64,000 nucleotides of DNA. Origin: Takakia lepidozioides (taxonomy: Eukaryota > Streptophyta > Takakiopsida > Takakiales > Takakiaceae). Location: the NCBI GenBank assembly GCA_030704615.1, contig CM060731.1, positions 19,222,001 to 19,286,000 on the forward strand. The letters are read 5' to 3'. Shown here piece after piece: positions 22,528 through 35,200 of this stretch. Both the position numbers and the translations under genes were made by a program. The notes under the pieces were generated by a model. The model was not told where the DNA came from. It saw only the letters and a program-made list of their open reading frames with translations, and ran no database searches. Every line of letters begins with the position of its first letter. Within the stretch, counting starts at the first letter, position 1.

Positions 22528-25500
22528 TTACACCTGTTCTTGATAGTCAGGCTTCAAAACCCATCGTGACTCAACCCCTCCTTTCTGCAATGTGGCTATC
22601 TGTTTCAGAAGCTGCCTGAACACAGGCACATCATGAGTTGACACTTTCTCCTTAAAATGCCTCACCACATGAGAAGATGCCACTGTCCCTCCCTGCTGCT
22701 GGATAAATGTGTGCAACTGTTGACGCAAGAGCTTTGGCTGCATCGATTTTGCCTGGGCACTGCTTCCTGCACTCGAACTAGGTGCTGCCAACTCTGGTCT
22801 TGCAGGAGTGTTTGGCCCCATCATTTCAGACCTTGCTCCCACTGCTGCTGCACCTGACACAGGTAAAACTGTCAACTTTGTTCCATGATTGAAAATTGTA
22901 AACAATAGCCATAATAGGCAACACAGTCATAAGAATCAAGATGTGCAGCCCTCAAGAGCAAAGACTCTGCACCTGATGGATCCATGCGACGCTCGCGCAT
23001 CCGAGCAAGGAGATCACTTGAACTAAAGGCTTTGCCAACAGAGCTTCCTGCAACTCCCCCCATCACGCCCCTGGAAGCACCTCTCCCTCCATCACTGGCT
23101 GCCTTTGACAACCCTGTTTGGCTTCCAGCTGCTGATGAGGATGCTGGAAGCAGACGTGCATTTGAAGTGGAACCAAACCTGCGCCTCACCGCTGCAGGAG
23201 CGCCTGCAGAGCCAGAGCGGCCAGTCCATGTAGGCACTGCCACATTGTCATTGCTGCGTAGCCTACGTGATTGCTGCAATGCATTTGCTGCTCGCTCTGC
23301 CACGCGACCTGCTTCATGGTCTATCATCACCTTCTCGGACTCATGCACTGCCAGTATGGCATCGTGGTCCATGGCTGACTGCTCTCACAAACCAAAGCAT
23401 GCAGGGATCAATACCATGTGCCTCTCCCCTACCCCAGACAAGCCCTACGCCATAGGCCCATTGTTCCGAAGTGCAGCAATGTAGAACCCACATTGTAGTG
23501 AAATATTCTGCGTTTGTGACTTTAAAACTGCCAATCAGCCACAACTCTCTATAAGCAATATTCGTTAAGGCATCCAACACTGACCACACAAAATAAGATC
23601 GGCTGCAAACTTACATGAATGCCATTGGCCTCAAACAAGCTCTTTAAGATTCGAGATTCATCCTCTTGCACTTCTGGGTCTGCCTTCACTGTGCCTGTCT
23701 CCAGCCAGTCTCCCTCTACCAGTTGGCCTTCTACATCAACTCTTCTCCCATTTTCCTTGCGACCTCTACTCCTGCTTGCTCCATGCATACTGCCAGCTGC
23801 ATCACCAGTACTGTCTGCAGGCCTATCCTCTTCACACAGCTGAATTTCCCCACCAACTTCTGCAAAAAGGGTTGATGTTTCCGTCTTACTGGTACGAGTG
23901 TCCTCTTGGAGAGTGAAGAGGTCACGCATGTCTCTTGCTTTGAAAAAGCGCCTCTGCTGTGGATCCCGAAGTATTTTGTTGGTCAAAAAATGTTTGTAGA
24001 TCTGCCGATGATAGATCTTCTCCTCGATAGTTCCTCGAGTAATTAGGCGGTAGACAGTCACTTCTCGAGTCTGGCCAATACGCCATGCTCGTTCCCTAGC
24101 CTGCAATTCATCCACCACTATTCATCCTCAACAACTCAGACCATCAGCACTTTGAGCACACAATCTACACAAGTCAGTTCCCTTCTGCAAATGAAGACAT
24201 TATCATGCCGGTGAGACCAACACATATACAATAATATTCTAATCACGAGAGGTGTATGTGTACCTGCATATCCGTAGAGGGATTCCAATCAGGATCAAAG
24301 ATGATAACTCGATTGGCACCAACCAAGTTTGTCCCAAGCCCTCCAACCTTGGTGGTCAATATGAAGATGAAGACATGAGAAGCCTCATTGAACTCGTCAA
24401 TTAGAGACATCCGATGTTTAACAGGTGTGGATCCATCCATTCGCCGATAAACAAAACCTTTTGAGATAACATAATTCTCAATAATATCTAGCATTTGCTG
24501 TGTCTGTGCAAACAGAAGCACTCTGTGCCCTTGATTCTTCCATAAGTCTAAGATTTGAGCTAACACCTTGAGCTTCCCACTGCGCTCAGGACTGCCATAG
24601 TCAGGGTGGCTTGAGCTATGTTCTCTCTCTAACAGATCAGGATGATTGCAAATCTTCCGTAAGACATCAATGCCATACAAAGAATTCCTGTTTCCGTCAA
24701 AAATTTGTTCCACTTCTGAGCTAGCAAGAAAGGCACGATAGGCTGAACGCTGATCATCTGTGAGACTGCAAAACAGTACGTGCTCAGTTTTCTTGGGAAG
24801 GTGGGCTTCCACATCTGACTTCATGCGCCGCAGCAAGTAGGGCATTATCAGGTCGCGAAGCACCACTGCACAGCGATAGGCTGTTGACACCTGCAGCGGG
24901 GTAGCATTAGCATAGCCGCCAATGGCAATGGGGAGCGCAAACTGAGCCTGGAATACAGGCAGCACACCTAGTTTTCCAGGAAAGACAAAGTCAAAAAGCG
25001 ACCACAGCTCTGTGAGTTTGTTCTGAATGGGAGCTCCTGTCATAATGATACGATGCACAGTCTGCACCTGTTTACACACCAGCGTTGTTTCTGCATCTGG
25101 GTTTCGTATACGATGGCCCTCATCCAGTACAGCATAACCCCAATTGATGTCCAGAAGCTTGTCTCTAACCAATCGCAATTGTTCATATGTTGTAATTAAC
25201 AAGCCTGCCTCTGATTGCACCACCCGCTCAATCAGCGCATCCCACCGGTTCACCTTTTTCACAGCTATGCTTCTCTCCCTCTCCCCTCCACTGTCATCAG
25301 TTCCTTCATCTTCTTCATCTGAGCTTCCCTTAGCTTTACCTTTCTTTCCTTTGCCTGACTTGCCTGGTGATGCAAGAGCAGAATCATGTAATATCTCCAC
25401 CTTGAAGCCAGGATACCATACTCGCACTTCACGCCTCCACTGCCGAAGAAGAGTGACAGGGCAGATTACAATACTAGGAGTATACATGCCGCTGTGATGC

Positions 25501-28366
25501 AAACCCGCCAAGAATGAAATCACCTGAATAGTCTTGCCCAATCCCATTTCATCTCCCATGATCCCTCCTGCCTTTTGGCAATGTAACTCCCACATCCATT
25601 TCACACCAGTCTTTTGATAGTCAAACAGCTTTGCATAGATACGACCAGGTATCCTAAGCCCACCATCTAAGACTACATCCTCTTCTTCAACATCTGTGTT
25701 CTCTTCGGAATCTCCCTCTTCCTTTTGAATCAGAGGATTTCTTTGCAGGTACAGTCTTGTCTTCTTCTTTGACTCGCCCACTTCCTCCTCCTCTGTCAAG
25801 TTCTCTGAGCAGAACAGTACAATATCAAACCACTGTTATGACCTACAATTGACAGGCAGCTTTGGGGCAAAGAGGCAAAACTCTGGTCCCACCAGAACGG
25901 CATCTTCTCCCACCAACTACCAACTTGTAAAACAGTTCATTTATCCAACTACACTTTACTTTCCCAGTTTTAACCTTCAAATAGCTGAGTGTGAAGAAAA
26001 TTGACAGAAGAGAAGTGCATTTACCTGTACTGAATACAGGGGGAGAGAGATAGAGAGATGGTGCATTCATTAAACCTTCCTAGCTGTAGCCTTGCGGCCA
26101 GGAACCCTATGAATGGAACTGGGGGGGAAGGGGTAGAGGAAAAAGGCAAATGTGAGGACTGTGCGCTAGCTACTGCTGGAAAGGGGATGCACACACAGGC
26201 AAGCTCAGACTTTTTGACCAGCCAACGCTAATTCTGGTTTTCCAGCGTCCCCCACAGGAGCATGTAACGATGTAGCATCACTTTGCTACCCACAATCAAC
26301 CTAACATTCATACTTGAGGATGGCCAAAGCTTTCAGCCTTGTATTGAACAGTTCAAAAGCAGGTGCAGTAGCAGTATTTGATTCTTTTGAAGAGAGAGCA
26401 TCATTTTAGGTCCCTGTAATCTCTATTTTGCCCACAGATCACACGTATGGGTACACTTCTACTAGTGTGCTAACTAACTGTACAGAAGTAGGCAAACTCC
26501 TCTCCACTTGAACTTTTGCGGAAGTCCTCAGGGAGGGAAACCCTTTAGTTCGTACTTGAGTCCAATTTGGTCATCAAATGCAGTCACAAAGACAAATGAA
26601 TATGCAAAAATAGGAAAAAGTTAACTAACCATCCTCTTCATCGTCCTCCACACTCTCATCACTTGAACCGTCTGGTCTCCTTCTCCACCTCTTCTCAGGC
26701 AAGGGTCGCCTTCTCTTCGTTTGATGTGCCCTCTGTCCCTTAGCTGCCCCTTCTTCGGCTGCTGCTGCTGGAATTTTGAAAGGGGTTCGCAGCCGTCGAA
26801 ATTCGCGAGTTGGTGGTTCCAAACCTGGAAGATGGGAGCCATCGAGCAGTTTTGTTGTAGGCCTTGATCCTGCTATGGCAGCAATTGATGCTGCCGCCTT
26901 TGCAATGGATCGTCTGGATCGATCCTCTTGATCTCCATCTTCCTCGTAACTCTTACCAGCATCAGCTTTTGGTGCACTTTGCACACGACGCTCAAAGCCT
27001 TTAACACGGTCGAAAGGTGTGAGCACACCAATGCGTATCAACCTATCACGTTCCTGTCATTCACAATATGACAATGACACCTGATCAAGCATGCAATATG
27101 CTTTTAAACAGCCGGAAAACTCACATGCCAAGCACCAGTACCAGTCTTAGCAGATACCAATCACTAAATTCTACGGCAATCTCCTGGCATCTGAAATGGG
27201 TGTCCCAGGGATGCACTCAACAACATGTCCATTGTGACTGAGGGCATCCTCCAGGAACATGAAGAGAACATGCACAGGACACTCATGTGCAAGAAATGAA
27301 GCTTACAGTTTCCACTAAACCTGAAGCTGCATCCAAAGCAGCATCAAAATCGTCATCTTCAAGAAAAGAAACCGCTTTCTTCTCGATATGTTTCCGTTTA
27401 CTTAGGGACTTCTTGCTTCCAAAAGCAGAATCAGCTTTGAAATTTCCATCAACCAATTCACCATCAAGGCTTCTCTCCACGAACTCTTCTTTAATGTTTT
27501 CCAGAGTCTTGAGCTGCTCCCTGAACTGCCTCCTCTTCCTCTTCAAACTCTGCAATCGATCACTTGCTAAGGCCCAGTGCAGCACCGCTCCATCAGCTGG
27601 AGCATCTTCTGGTTCCCCAACCTCACTGACAATCTGCTTGCCCTCTCGTTGCGTAGCTCCATCCTCGGAAATGGACAGGACACGATCATGTGGTGTATCA
27701 AAGGCTTGTGCACCCTCTGCAACAGCCGTAATTTCCTGATCCAAAGCAAACAGGCGGCTCTGTATGCGGGTTTTGCGTGCCCGCAACCCAGCCTGGATGT
27801 TATTTTCCCCCTCTACAATATCGAGTGCCACTTCTTCGTCATCAAGCTCATCCACCAATCCCTTCCCACCCTTCCCACTCTCCCTCACCTTCTGCTTGAC
27901 CTGTTCCATCCAATGTGCATGAAGGTAGGTCAGAAACCATTGTCCCCTTAAACCCAGTCGCTTGTCTCTCTCTCTAGTTACCTGTGACTATGTAATTGAG
28001 CGTGCAGAGTTTCTCACTGATGGAATGGGAGAGAAAAGGAGCGGATGCAAGGGGAGCACATTCACATGTCATGTACTATCAACAACAATCGAATGAGAAG
28101 CACAAAGAAACAACATTCCCTGGGCATACGATCGAACATCTCAAGGCAGCGCAGATTATTTTGAATAGGGATCGGAGGCCGACTACTTCTGAAGGCAGAA
28201 TTCCCCTAAGCAAGTTACCAATATGAGAGATTGGAACCTGAGCTAGGAGATTTCGTTCAATGTCCGCAGGGTCGGCAGCAGTGACTCCGAGACTCGAAAG
28301 AAGCGCCTCGTCTTCATGCTCTGTACCTTCCTGGAGGTTCACTCCCTCACCGTGCTGTACCTCCAT
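22528..28366 (-). CDS. CHR8: CSB/ERCC6 (CHR8, Rad26-type) SWI2/SNF2 transcription-coupled repair ATPase
   Basis: Seven exons in transcript order: 28366-28238, 27900-27307, 27053-26630, 25804-24264, 24100-23615, 23378-22973 and 22853-22528. They total 3906 bp in phase, 1301 residues. The N-terminus carries [14 protein letters not shown], typical of plant CSB. Helicase motifs: Walker A DEMGLGKT (about 467-474), DEGH (about 609), [51 protein letters not shown] and motif [12 protein letters not shown] at 897-906. The tail has [14 protein letters not shown] and RRRFGST, then a C-terminal winged-helix-like block ending [11 protein letters not shown]. The protein removes or remodels stalled RNA polymerase II to start transcription-coupled nucleotide-excision repair in the nucleus. 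Lengths and motifs are complete, so it looks functional. It is divergent from the methyltransferase gene at 29193. Confidence 0.96.
26070..26115 (-). mobile_element. Possible short LINE 3' end remnant in a CSB intron
   Basis: GCTGTAGCCTTGCGGCCAGG resembles the GCCGTAGCCTTGTGGCCATT block found at the 3' ends of LINE copies 1 and 3. It lies in the 25805-26629 intron. The match is short and could be chance. Confidence 0.3.
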
Positions 28367-29192
28367 CCTTTCTAACCACTTTCAGACAACTGCGCCATGA
28401 GCAGACATACTACCCAAAGCCACATCCCTCCCGCCTTTGCAGTTGGATTACAGTATCAATTCGGTAGCTACTACACCTTACACATCATCCACACAAAATC
28501 TGTGCTTCAAATACACACCCACCCTGTCCAACCTCTCGCCACCCACAAGACAAACACCATTTGCGCAGTTCGAGAGAACCCAAATCACGTTGTAATGTCC
28601 TTTGCCTTGATCCAGCCCATCAGAATCTCATCACCGCAGCAGTAGGCCATCGGTCAGAGCAGCGTGAAAGTGAAGCCTTGGGAGCGAGGCCGTCTTATTA
28701 TTAGTCCCGCCTATGGCACCCTCTCATGGGCTTCCACGTGGCAATTCTCGGACAGGGAGAGCATCAGCACACGTAGCCCAGGTACAAAAAGCAAAGATCC
28801 CGGCAAGGAGGGTAGAGAGCTACGTCTACACGACCAACCCACCTTCTTTCTTGCTCCTCGATTGCACGGGCTACAGGTGCAATGGATGCTGTCTATGTGC
28901 CTTGCAAGCTGGCCATGCACACATCAAAGCAGCAGGCGGCTAGTGTTTATGCAGTAGATGGGTTGCCAGCCAAGCTTGGTTTGATGGGTAGTCACATCGT
29001 TCCTCGCTTTCCAGTCTGCTGCCCCCCCTGGAAGTGTTTTGTTACATCTCAGCCTTTTCTCGTTTCTTGATTGAGGAGATGGATACAATGCTTTTCACAT
29101 GTGCGCGGTGGAATTCTTCTTGCGGCAGGAACTCTTCTTGCGATGCGCTTCACGCAGTTTGGATGCTCTGACTGGGAATAAGGACTCTCAAC
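28367..29192. promoter_or_regulatory. Divergent intergenic region CSB / methyltransferase
   Basis: This 826-bp span separates the two start codons on opposite strands, so both promoters and leaders must lie here. No TATA box or named element can be assigned with confidence. Confidence 0.5.
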
Positions 29193-30815
29193 ATGTCGAT
29201 TGCACAAGGGTTCTTGGCAAGGCGTGTCCTGGTGCGCTGTCTGTTCTTCACAGTGGCGCTTATGACTCTGCCGTTTTTCTATAATGTGAGAGATGCCAGT
29301 TCGCATGAGGAGGGAGACCATACAGATGCTTCTGTTTCCGTGATCGAAGGGCCCACTAGTTTCGCAAACAGGTTGGAGCTGCCACCCATACAGAGTAACT
29401 ATGGATCAAACGAGCTCAAACCTAGACATCGTTTCGGTTCATATGAGGAGTATCTGCAGCTCCAGCTCAAGAAAACACTGAATATGAAGCTGAGGAAGTT
29501 GTGGACAACCAAGGATTGGCGGCGCAAGGTGGACATATTCTCTGGAGTCTTTCAGGATACTATGAAGAAGGCGCTGTTGAAACCTGGGCACAAAGCTCTA
29601 TGCATTGGGGCCCGAGTAGGTCAGGAGGTTCTAGCCTTGAAGGAAAATGGAGTTTGGGATGCCATTGGTATAGACCTCGTCCCTTTCCTGCCATTGGTGG
29701 TGAAAGGAGACATGCATAGGCATCCATTTGTGAAAAACACGTTTGATTTTGAATTCTCAAATGTCTTTGATCATGCTCTCTTCCCTGATTTATTTGTATC
29801 CGAAGTGGAGCGCACGTTGAAACCAGGTGGTGTGGCGCTCATTCATGTAGCCCTTAGCAGACGATCTGATAAATATTCAGCAAATGACCTGTATAGCATC
29901 GATCCTCTTCTTGCCTTGTTCAAGAACTCGGATGTTGTGCACATCAGAGAGATTGATGCTCTTGGGCTGGATACTGAGGTAGCCTTCAGGAAGCGGTGGG
30001 GTTCAGAGCTTCCTCAAGCTGTCAGTGACGAGCACAGCTATGCAACCTGCAAGGCATCGAGTGTGAGACAAGCCATCATTGAGCAGGCAGAACCTTTGAT
30101 TGCTGAGGAGCCCTTGAAGCCGTGGATCGCATTAAAACAGAACATGAAATCTGTGAAGTACCTTCCAACTATTTCTGACATTAGCAATCACAGCCGACAC
30201 ATATATGTGGATGTGGGAGCTAGAGAACATGGATCTAGCATTGGCAGCTGGTTTAAGAAGCAGTACCCAAAGCAGAATCAGAATTTCAGCATCTTTGCTA
30301 TCGAAGCAGACAAAGCATTTCAGGCAGGATATCGAAATCACTCTGATGTTAGATTTTTGCCTTATGCTGCATGGATTCGAAATGAAAGCTTGATGTTTGG
30401 GAGTACCAACCAGGGGGACAGCTCCAAAGGTCCCAGTGGCATGGGCCGGATTCAGATGCTGGACAGACTTGAAGGGAGGACGAGGGAGGGAAACATTACC
30501 AAAGAATTGCAGGGAGCTCAGCTGCATGAAGTGCAGGGCTTTGATTTTGCAGAGTGGCTCGAAGCAACAGCATCTATGGACGATTTCTTGGTCCTCAAGA
30601 TGGATGTGGAGGGAACTGAATTTGAGCTTCTGCCGCATCTATTCGAGAAAGGCACCATCTGTCTTGTAGATGAACTCTTTTTGGAATGCCATTACAATCG
30701 CTGGCAAAGGTGCTGCCAAGAGAGAACTCAGAAGTACAACAAAACTTATGATGATTGCTTGGCTCTATTTACATCTCTAAGGCAACGAGGGGTGCTTGTC
30801 CATCAGTGGTGGTGA
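29193..30815 (+). CDS. Membrane-anchored two-domain S-adenosylmethionine methyltransferase (DUF7870 type)
   Basis: A single frame of 540 residues. A short basic start is followed by a membrane anchor at about residues 13-30 (LVRCLFFTVALMTLPFFY), typical of Golgi type II proteins. The first methyltransferase-like domain has KALCIGARVGQEVLAL (about 137-152), then IGIDLVPF and LKPGGVALIHVAL. A second Rossmann-like domain begins HIYVDVGAREHGSSIGSWF (about 345) and ends with FLVLKMDVEGTEFELLPHLF and a Cys-rich tail (ECHYNRWQRCCQE). This matches the plant family that includes, from memory, At3g53400, At3g27230 and At5g40830 (ICA). Members are proposed to act on wall polysaccharides, but the substrate is not proven. 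The ATG at 29193 starts the conserved frame. Being intronless is usual for this family as I recall it. Confidence 0.88.
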   Translation: MSIAQGFLARRVLVRCLFFTVALMTLPFFYNVRDASSHEEGDHTDASVSVIEGPTSFANRLELPPIQSNYGSNELKPRHRFGSYEEYLQLQLKKTLNMKLRKLWTTKDWRRKVDIFSGVFQDTMKKALLKPGHKALCIGARVGQEVLALKENGVWDAIGIDLVPFLPLVVKGDMHRHPFVKNTFDFEFSNVFDHALFPDLFVSEVERTLKPGGVALIHVALSRRSDKYSANDLYSIDPLLALFKNSDVVHIREIDALGLDTEVAFRKRWGSELPQAVSDEHSYATCKASSVRQAIIEQAEPLIAEEPLKPWIALKQNMKSVKYLPTISDISNHSRHIYVDVGAREHGSSIGSWFKKQYPKQNQNFSIFAIEADKAFQAGYRNHSDVRFLPYAAWIRNESLMFGSTNQGDSSKGPSGMGRIQMLDRLEGRTREGNITKELQGAQLHEVQGFDFAEWLEATASMDDFLVLKMDVEGTEFELLPHLFEKGTICLVDELFLECHYNRWQRCCQERTQKYNKTYDDCLALFTSLRQRGVLVHQWW

Positions 30816-32245
30816 TTCACAGGAACAAGGGCTGGGCTGTATAACAGAAAGCAGGTGAAGTACAATGTCTTCCCCAATCTTGCGTGCTTGTTATTGGCTG
30901 GACTGGGATATTGAGACTTCAACAGCAGACAGCTGTGGTTGAGTTTCTAGATGTCATCTACCAATTACTGATGAACTGTGATGGCATCATGGAAGATGTC
31001 AATGACTTGCACTTACTGTCACTTAATGAGCATAGATGAAAATGACCAAGTTCGGTCAACCCGCAGGTCCTGAAGCAACTTGTGCAGCTTAGAAGGGGCC
31101 ATGGCCTTTGATGAAGGTTATTCCAGTTGGCCACAAAGCAATCCACCAAGTACATCAGGCGGTTCCTTGTATGAATGTTTTATGACAATCTGTAGGAAGA
31201 CGTGTGTGTAGTCCAACATGCAGCAGAGCCCCGTATGTGTACAGGGGGCCTCTTGTCAACACCTTTTGCACCTAAAGGTGTTTTGTGTGAAAATAAGGAC
31301 ATACAGTAGGAATACAATCTCATGGTCTGGATTAGGAATTAGAAAAGCTCTACTGCAACCTCTGCAGAGTGGTGTGAACAGCGAGACTAAGAGAATTATT
31401 GCTGAACAACCTGACCTTCAAAGGAGTTGGGAGCACAAAGCTGCTGTCATCTTCAGATTAGATTTTGAGTGAATTTGCCTGGAAAATCATGTGCAAAATG
31501 CAGTAACAAATGTACAGCTAAGGGCTTATAGGCTGTCTGAATGTCTTGACTCAGAAAGTACAATTTTCCATTTCAATTTTGAGAATGGGACAAAGGACTT
31601 GGAAAAACTGTGAAGCTTGTTAATTAGGTGAAGGCTAAATCCCACAGAAATTTTTTGCCTAGGTGTTTCACTGTTCTTGGATATTAAGCACGTTGGAGAG
31701 AGCTGGATACAATTCTAAGGGACCTTTACCTTGGACACTGACACATCTTCCATTCAGCAACAATCACGAGGAAGACAGATTGAAAGAGTAAATATCACCG
31801 ATCAAATTGTGGCTTACTTTTCCTAAGTGCTACAAAGCCCATGGAGCAGGAAACCGAATGCCTGTAGTGCTGGACTCACCTCTGCATCAGCAGCACACAA
31901 TAGGGGTCAACAGATCTCAGACATAGAAAACGCAACCACATGAGTTTCTCAGTAACGGTTGATTCTGGAACAGCTTTTCAAGTTAGATATATATTTTGTG
32001 CTGATTACCTGTCTGGAAGCAAATCTTCGTAAGCCTGCATAACTAGGGCAGACCTACCTACTACAATAACCGACTCTGGTAAGATGCAGGAATTGCAGCA
32101 GCCCTCATGACCAATACAAGTGGAGTTCATATGCACTTGAGCTTATCCCAGTGAGTTTTGCGAGGACCTGCCTGCTTGTCATGCAAGTAGCCCTAGGGTG
32201 ATGGATTGTGCTGGCGTTGGGACCTTGATGCCATTACTGAGGATA
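30816..32245. other. Intergenic between convergent genes
   Basis: 3' flanks of the methyltransferase (+) and F2KP (-). No coding block or RNA gene was recognised. Confidence 0.5.
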
Positions 32246-35200
32246 TCAACTGCTTGTTTCCATGAGCTTGTAACGTTTCTCTTGTACACCGGTCACTCCC
32301 ATGTGGATTTCGATAATAGTGTGCAACGGCACCTGCATGAAAATCCAAATGCAGATAACTCCCATTGCTTGCAATCACATGCATAGAACAATAGGGAAGC
32401 TAATGATCATATTTCCTTTCCTCTCTCAGCAAGTATATACCACTTTTCATAATAACTTGTGCCATCAGAAAGGGCTACAACCTCATTGCACATGCGAGCC
32501 CTCATTCTGATCTCTTCTCAATCTTTTCCCCTCTCTGTCCTCTAGCCCGGGCATGACATCTATGGCCCCAAGGCTACAACAAACAGTCTTAAGGAGATAA
32601 TTATCTTTTTAGAAAGGGTGAAGGAAATGAGAGGAACCTCAATATGTGGAACTTCCTTCAGAGGTTTGTCCATGAAATATGCATACAACGAACGCAATAT
32701 TGCCTGGTGCCAGTCATTCACAGAGATTGTTTGTCATACCACTTCCCATGCCTCGGGGATAGAGATACAGACACATGTGACCCTAAAGTCTCACAACACT
32801 GTTGCCTAGCATGCAATGCCAGCAAGGACAGTGCATGGTAGCTTTCTCTCATCTAATTTTCTCCCAACCACCACTGCAGCATGGAGGTTTACCTTTATCA
32901 TCTAGCTGTGCCCAAAGCACTTTCTTTCTCTAATTCTCTTTGGATCCCCTGTGGATGTATAAATTTCTTCTACCTCTTCTTCTCTCATTCACTTCAGTAC
33001 ATCATCACACAACCACCAAAGCGTCTTACTAGCATCAGACTTAAACTGAGAGTGGAGAGACACATGGTACATACTTGGTGAGCAATCACCACCACAGGTG
33101 ATCGTTGACGTTCAAGCTCAATTATAACAGGCTCTAACCTGCAACCACTCTCTTGCAACACACGTCAGGGAGATGCCGAGACCCGACTCATCAGCTAGAA
33201 CAAATTGTTTGTTACCCTGATACAAAAAGGATTGACAGAAAGAGACCTTTGAATAACATCCAAGTAGGATTCGCCACGTGGGTAACGATATCTTAGCTTG
33301 TCCGCCTTCCGAGCCCTGTGTGACAAGACTAATATAAGTCAGACATCATGAATAGAAGGCCCTCGAATTTCAATCCCTCCCCTTAGGTTTTTATTGTTGG
33401 GAGATCACCAGAAAATTGATGTGTTGTGCCTGGTTCACCAATCATTCTGAAATTAAGGACTACACATCAGTGGCCTAAACACTTCATTGACACGATCCTT
33501 CTCCTCAGATCTGTTATACAGGTATGGGAACAAGGCGGAATCCTCAAGTCTTATGGAACAGCTGGTTGGCTCCTACATACACAACTGAGACCTGAGTGCA
33601 TGGAATCCAATCACGCTGTTTTTATGTATTAAGCATTACACATGTTGCCTAAAATTGCCACTCCAGCAGCTTCACTCCCTCCAAGAAGTTACTCTGGAGG
33701 ACATCAAGCATGGTTGTAGAACACAATGACCAGCATTTGAAAATCATAATGGAAACCCTGGTTGGCTATTGTTAGCATTTTAAGCAAGGTAACACCTCAG
33801 ATTCTCATTCAGACGTGGGGAAATGTGTTATGCCTAAAGCGAAAATTGACTGAGAAGGGGGAAAGTACAGGAGGAGGGGGGGGGAAAAGGGGGGATGAGA
33901 AGGGGGGGGGGGGGATTCTTTCTTCAGGCATGGACTCTTTTATCTCCTCATACGTCATTCCATCACAGACGCCAGCATTGATTTCATCTAATGCCCGCCA
34001 TTGCACCTACATCACACCCCCAATCATAAGACTGTTGAGCTATTCTGCTTTTACAAGTGACCCCGTGGTTTGGTCCCCTCTGAAGGTTAAATTTCTTCAC
34101 AATCGAGATCTCACAGGCCGCTGGCTCGAGTTGAGGAGCCCCCCAAAAAATTAGCTTCATACAGGGGGAACTGTGATTCTACTAGTGTACCAGATGCAAA
34201 TTGCTGTCTAGCAAAAAGCAAAACACACTGTTCTACACTACAGTAAACAAGGTGAAGCCTTGATATCATGACCTTGCTCAAAATCAAACTTCTATATACC
34301 CTAGCATGGCAATCAATTCCCATTAGCCAACATAGTCTCCAATGGCAGGACAACTAACCAAGCACATTTGTGTGCACTTCATCTTCATTGACTAGAGGGT
34401 ATGATACATCAACAATATGTAGGTCCGTGGACTATTGAACACACCAACCACTTCTCCATGTCACAAAACCCTGGTGACCCAGATGGCATTTGTCTTCTTT
34501 CCACGAAACATACAATGTAAAAGAAGTCAAACTTAAATTTACAGCTGTACCTTTGGAAACCCCACAATATGACAAGCTGTGATTACTGTCCTCTGCAAAG
34601 TGCTTGTCCATATCTGCAAAAATGGAGCTACAAATTAAGAAATACCTAGCAAAGCACAAGGTAGTTTTGAGTGAAAAGAACAATCTAGATAGGAGGGAGG
34701 ACGGATGGCATGGAGCTATCCACTGACTAAGCTATCACTAGTTGGTGTTCAGTGCCAACAACTCATCCATGCATCAAACACAATGGAGCTTAAGAAGTTT
34801 ACAGAGGCAGTGCGTTCTGTCTTCAACCGTTTGTTCACAAAATCTGCCAGCTTCAGCGAGTACTTTTCTCCCGCCTCACTGTAACAATTGATCAACTCTG
34901 GTTATAGTCCATGAGACCCTCTCTCTTACAACAGCCTTTAAGTGAAGGCAGAAAAGTAGCATACAGATTCAGTTCTTCAAGAATCCTCCTGTATTTCCAA
35001 CCAGTACCTCCTCCCCCATATTCTCCAAGGTGTAACAGAAATCTAGGTCAGCTGAGCGCTGAAGTCCACATACTGATAACTTGCCGAGAACCTGCTGCTG
35101 ATATACTAGCAAGTGTTCCTCCCTTGACAGTAAGTATGTGAGCAGTAATTGACACCTCCTCTACCATGAAAAAGAAGTAAAAGAGATGACAGATTGCTTG

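Noticed and set aside
33809-34006. Open frame with a proline-rich end as a separate small protein
   Set aside because: It is the F2KP exon read on into its C-rich intron, not an independent gene.
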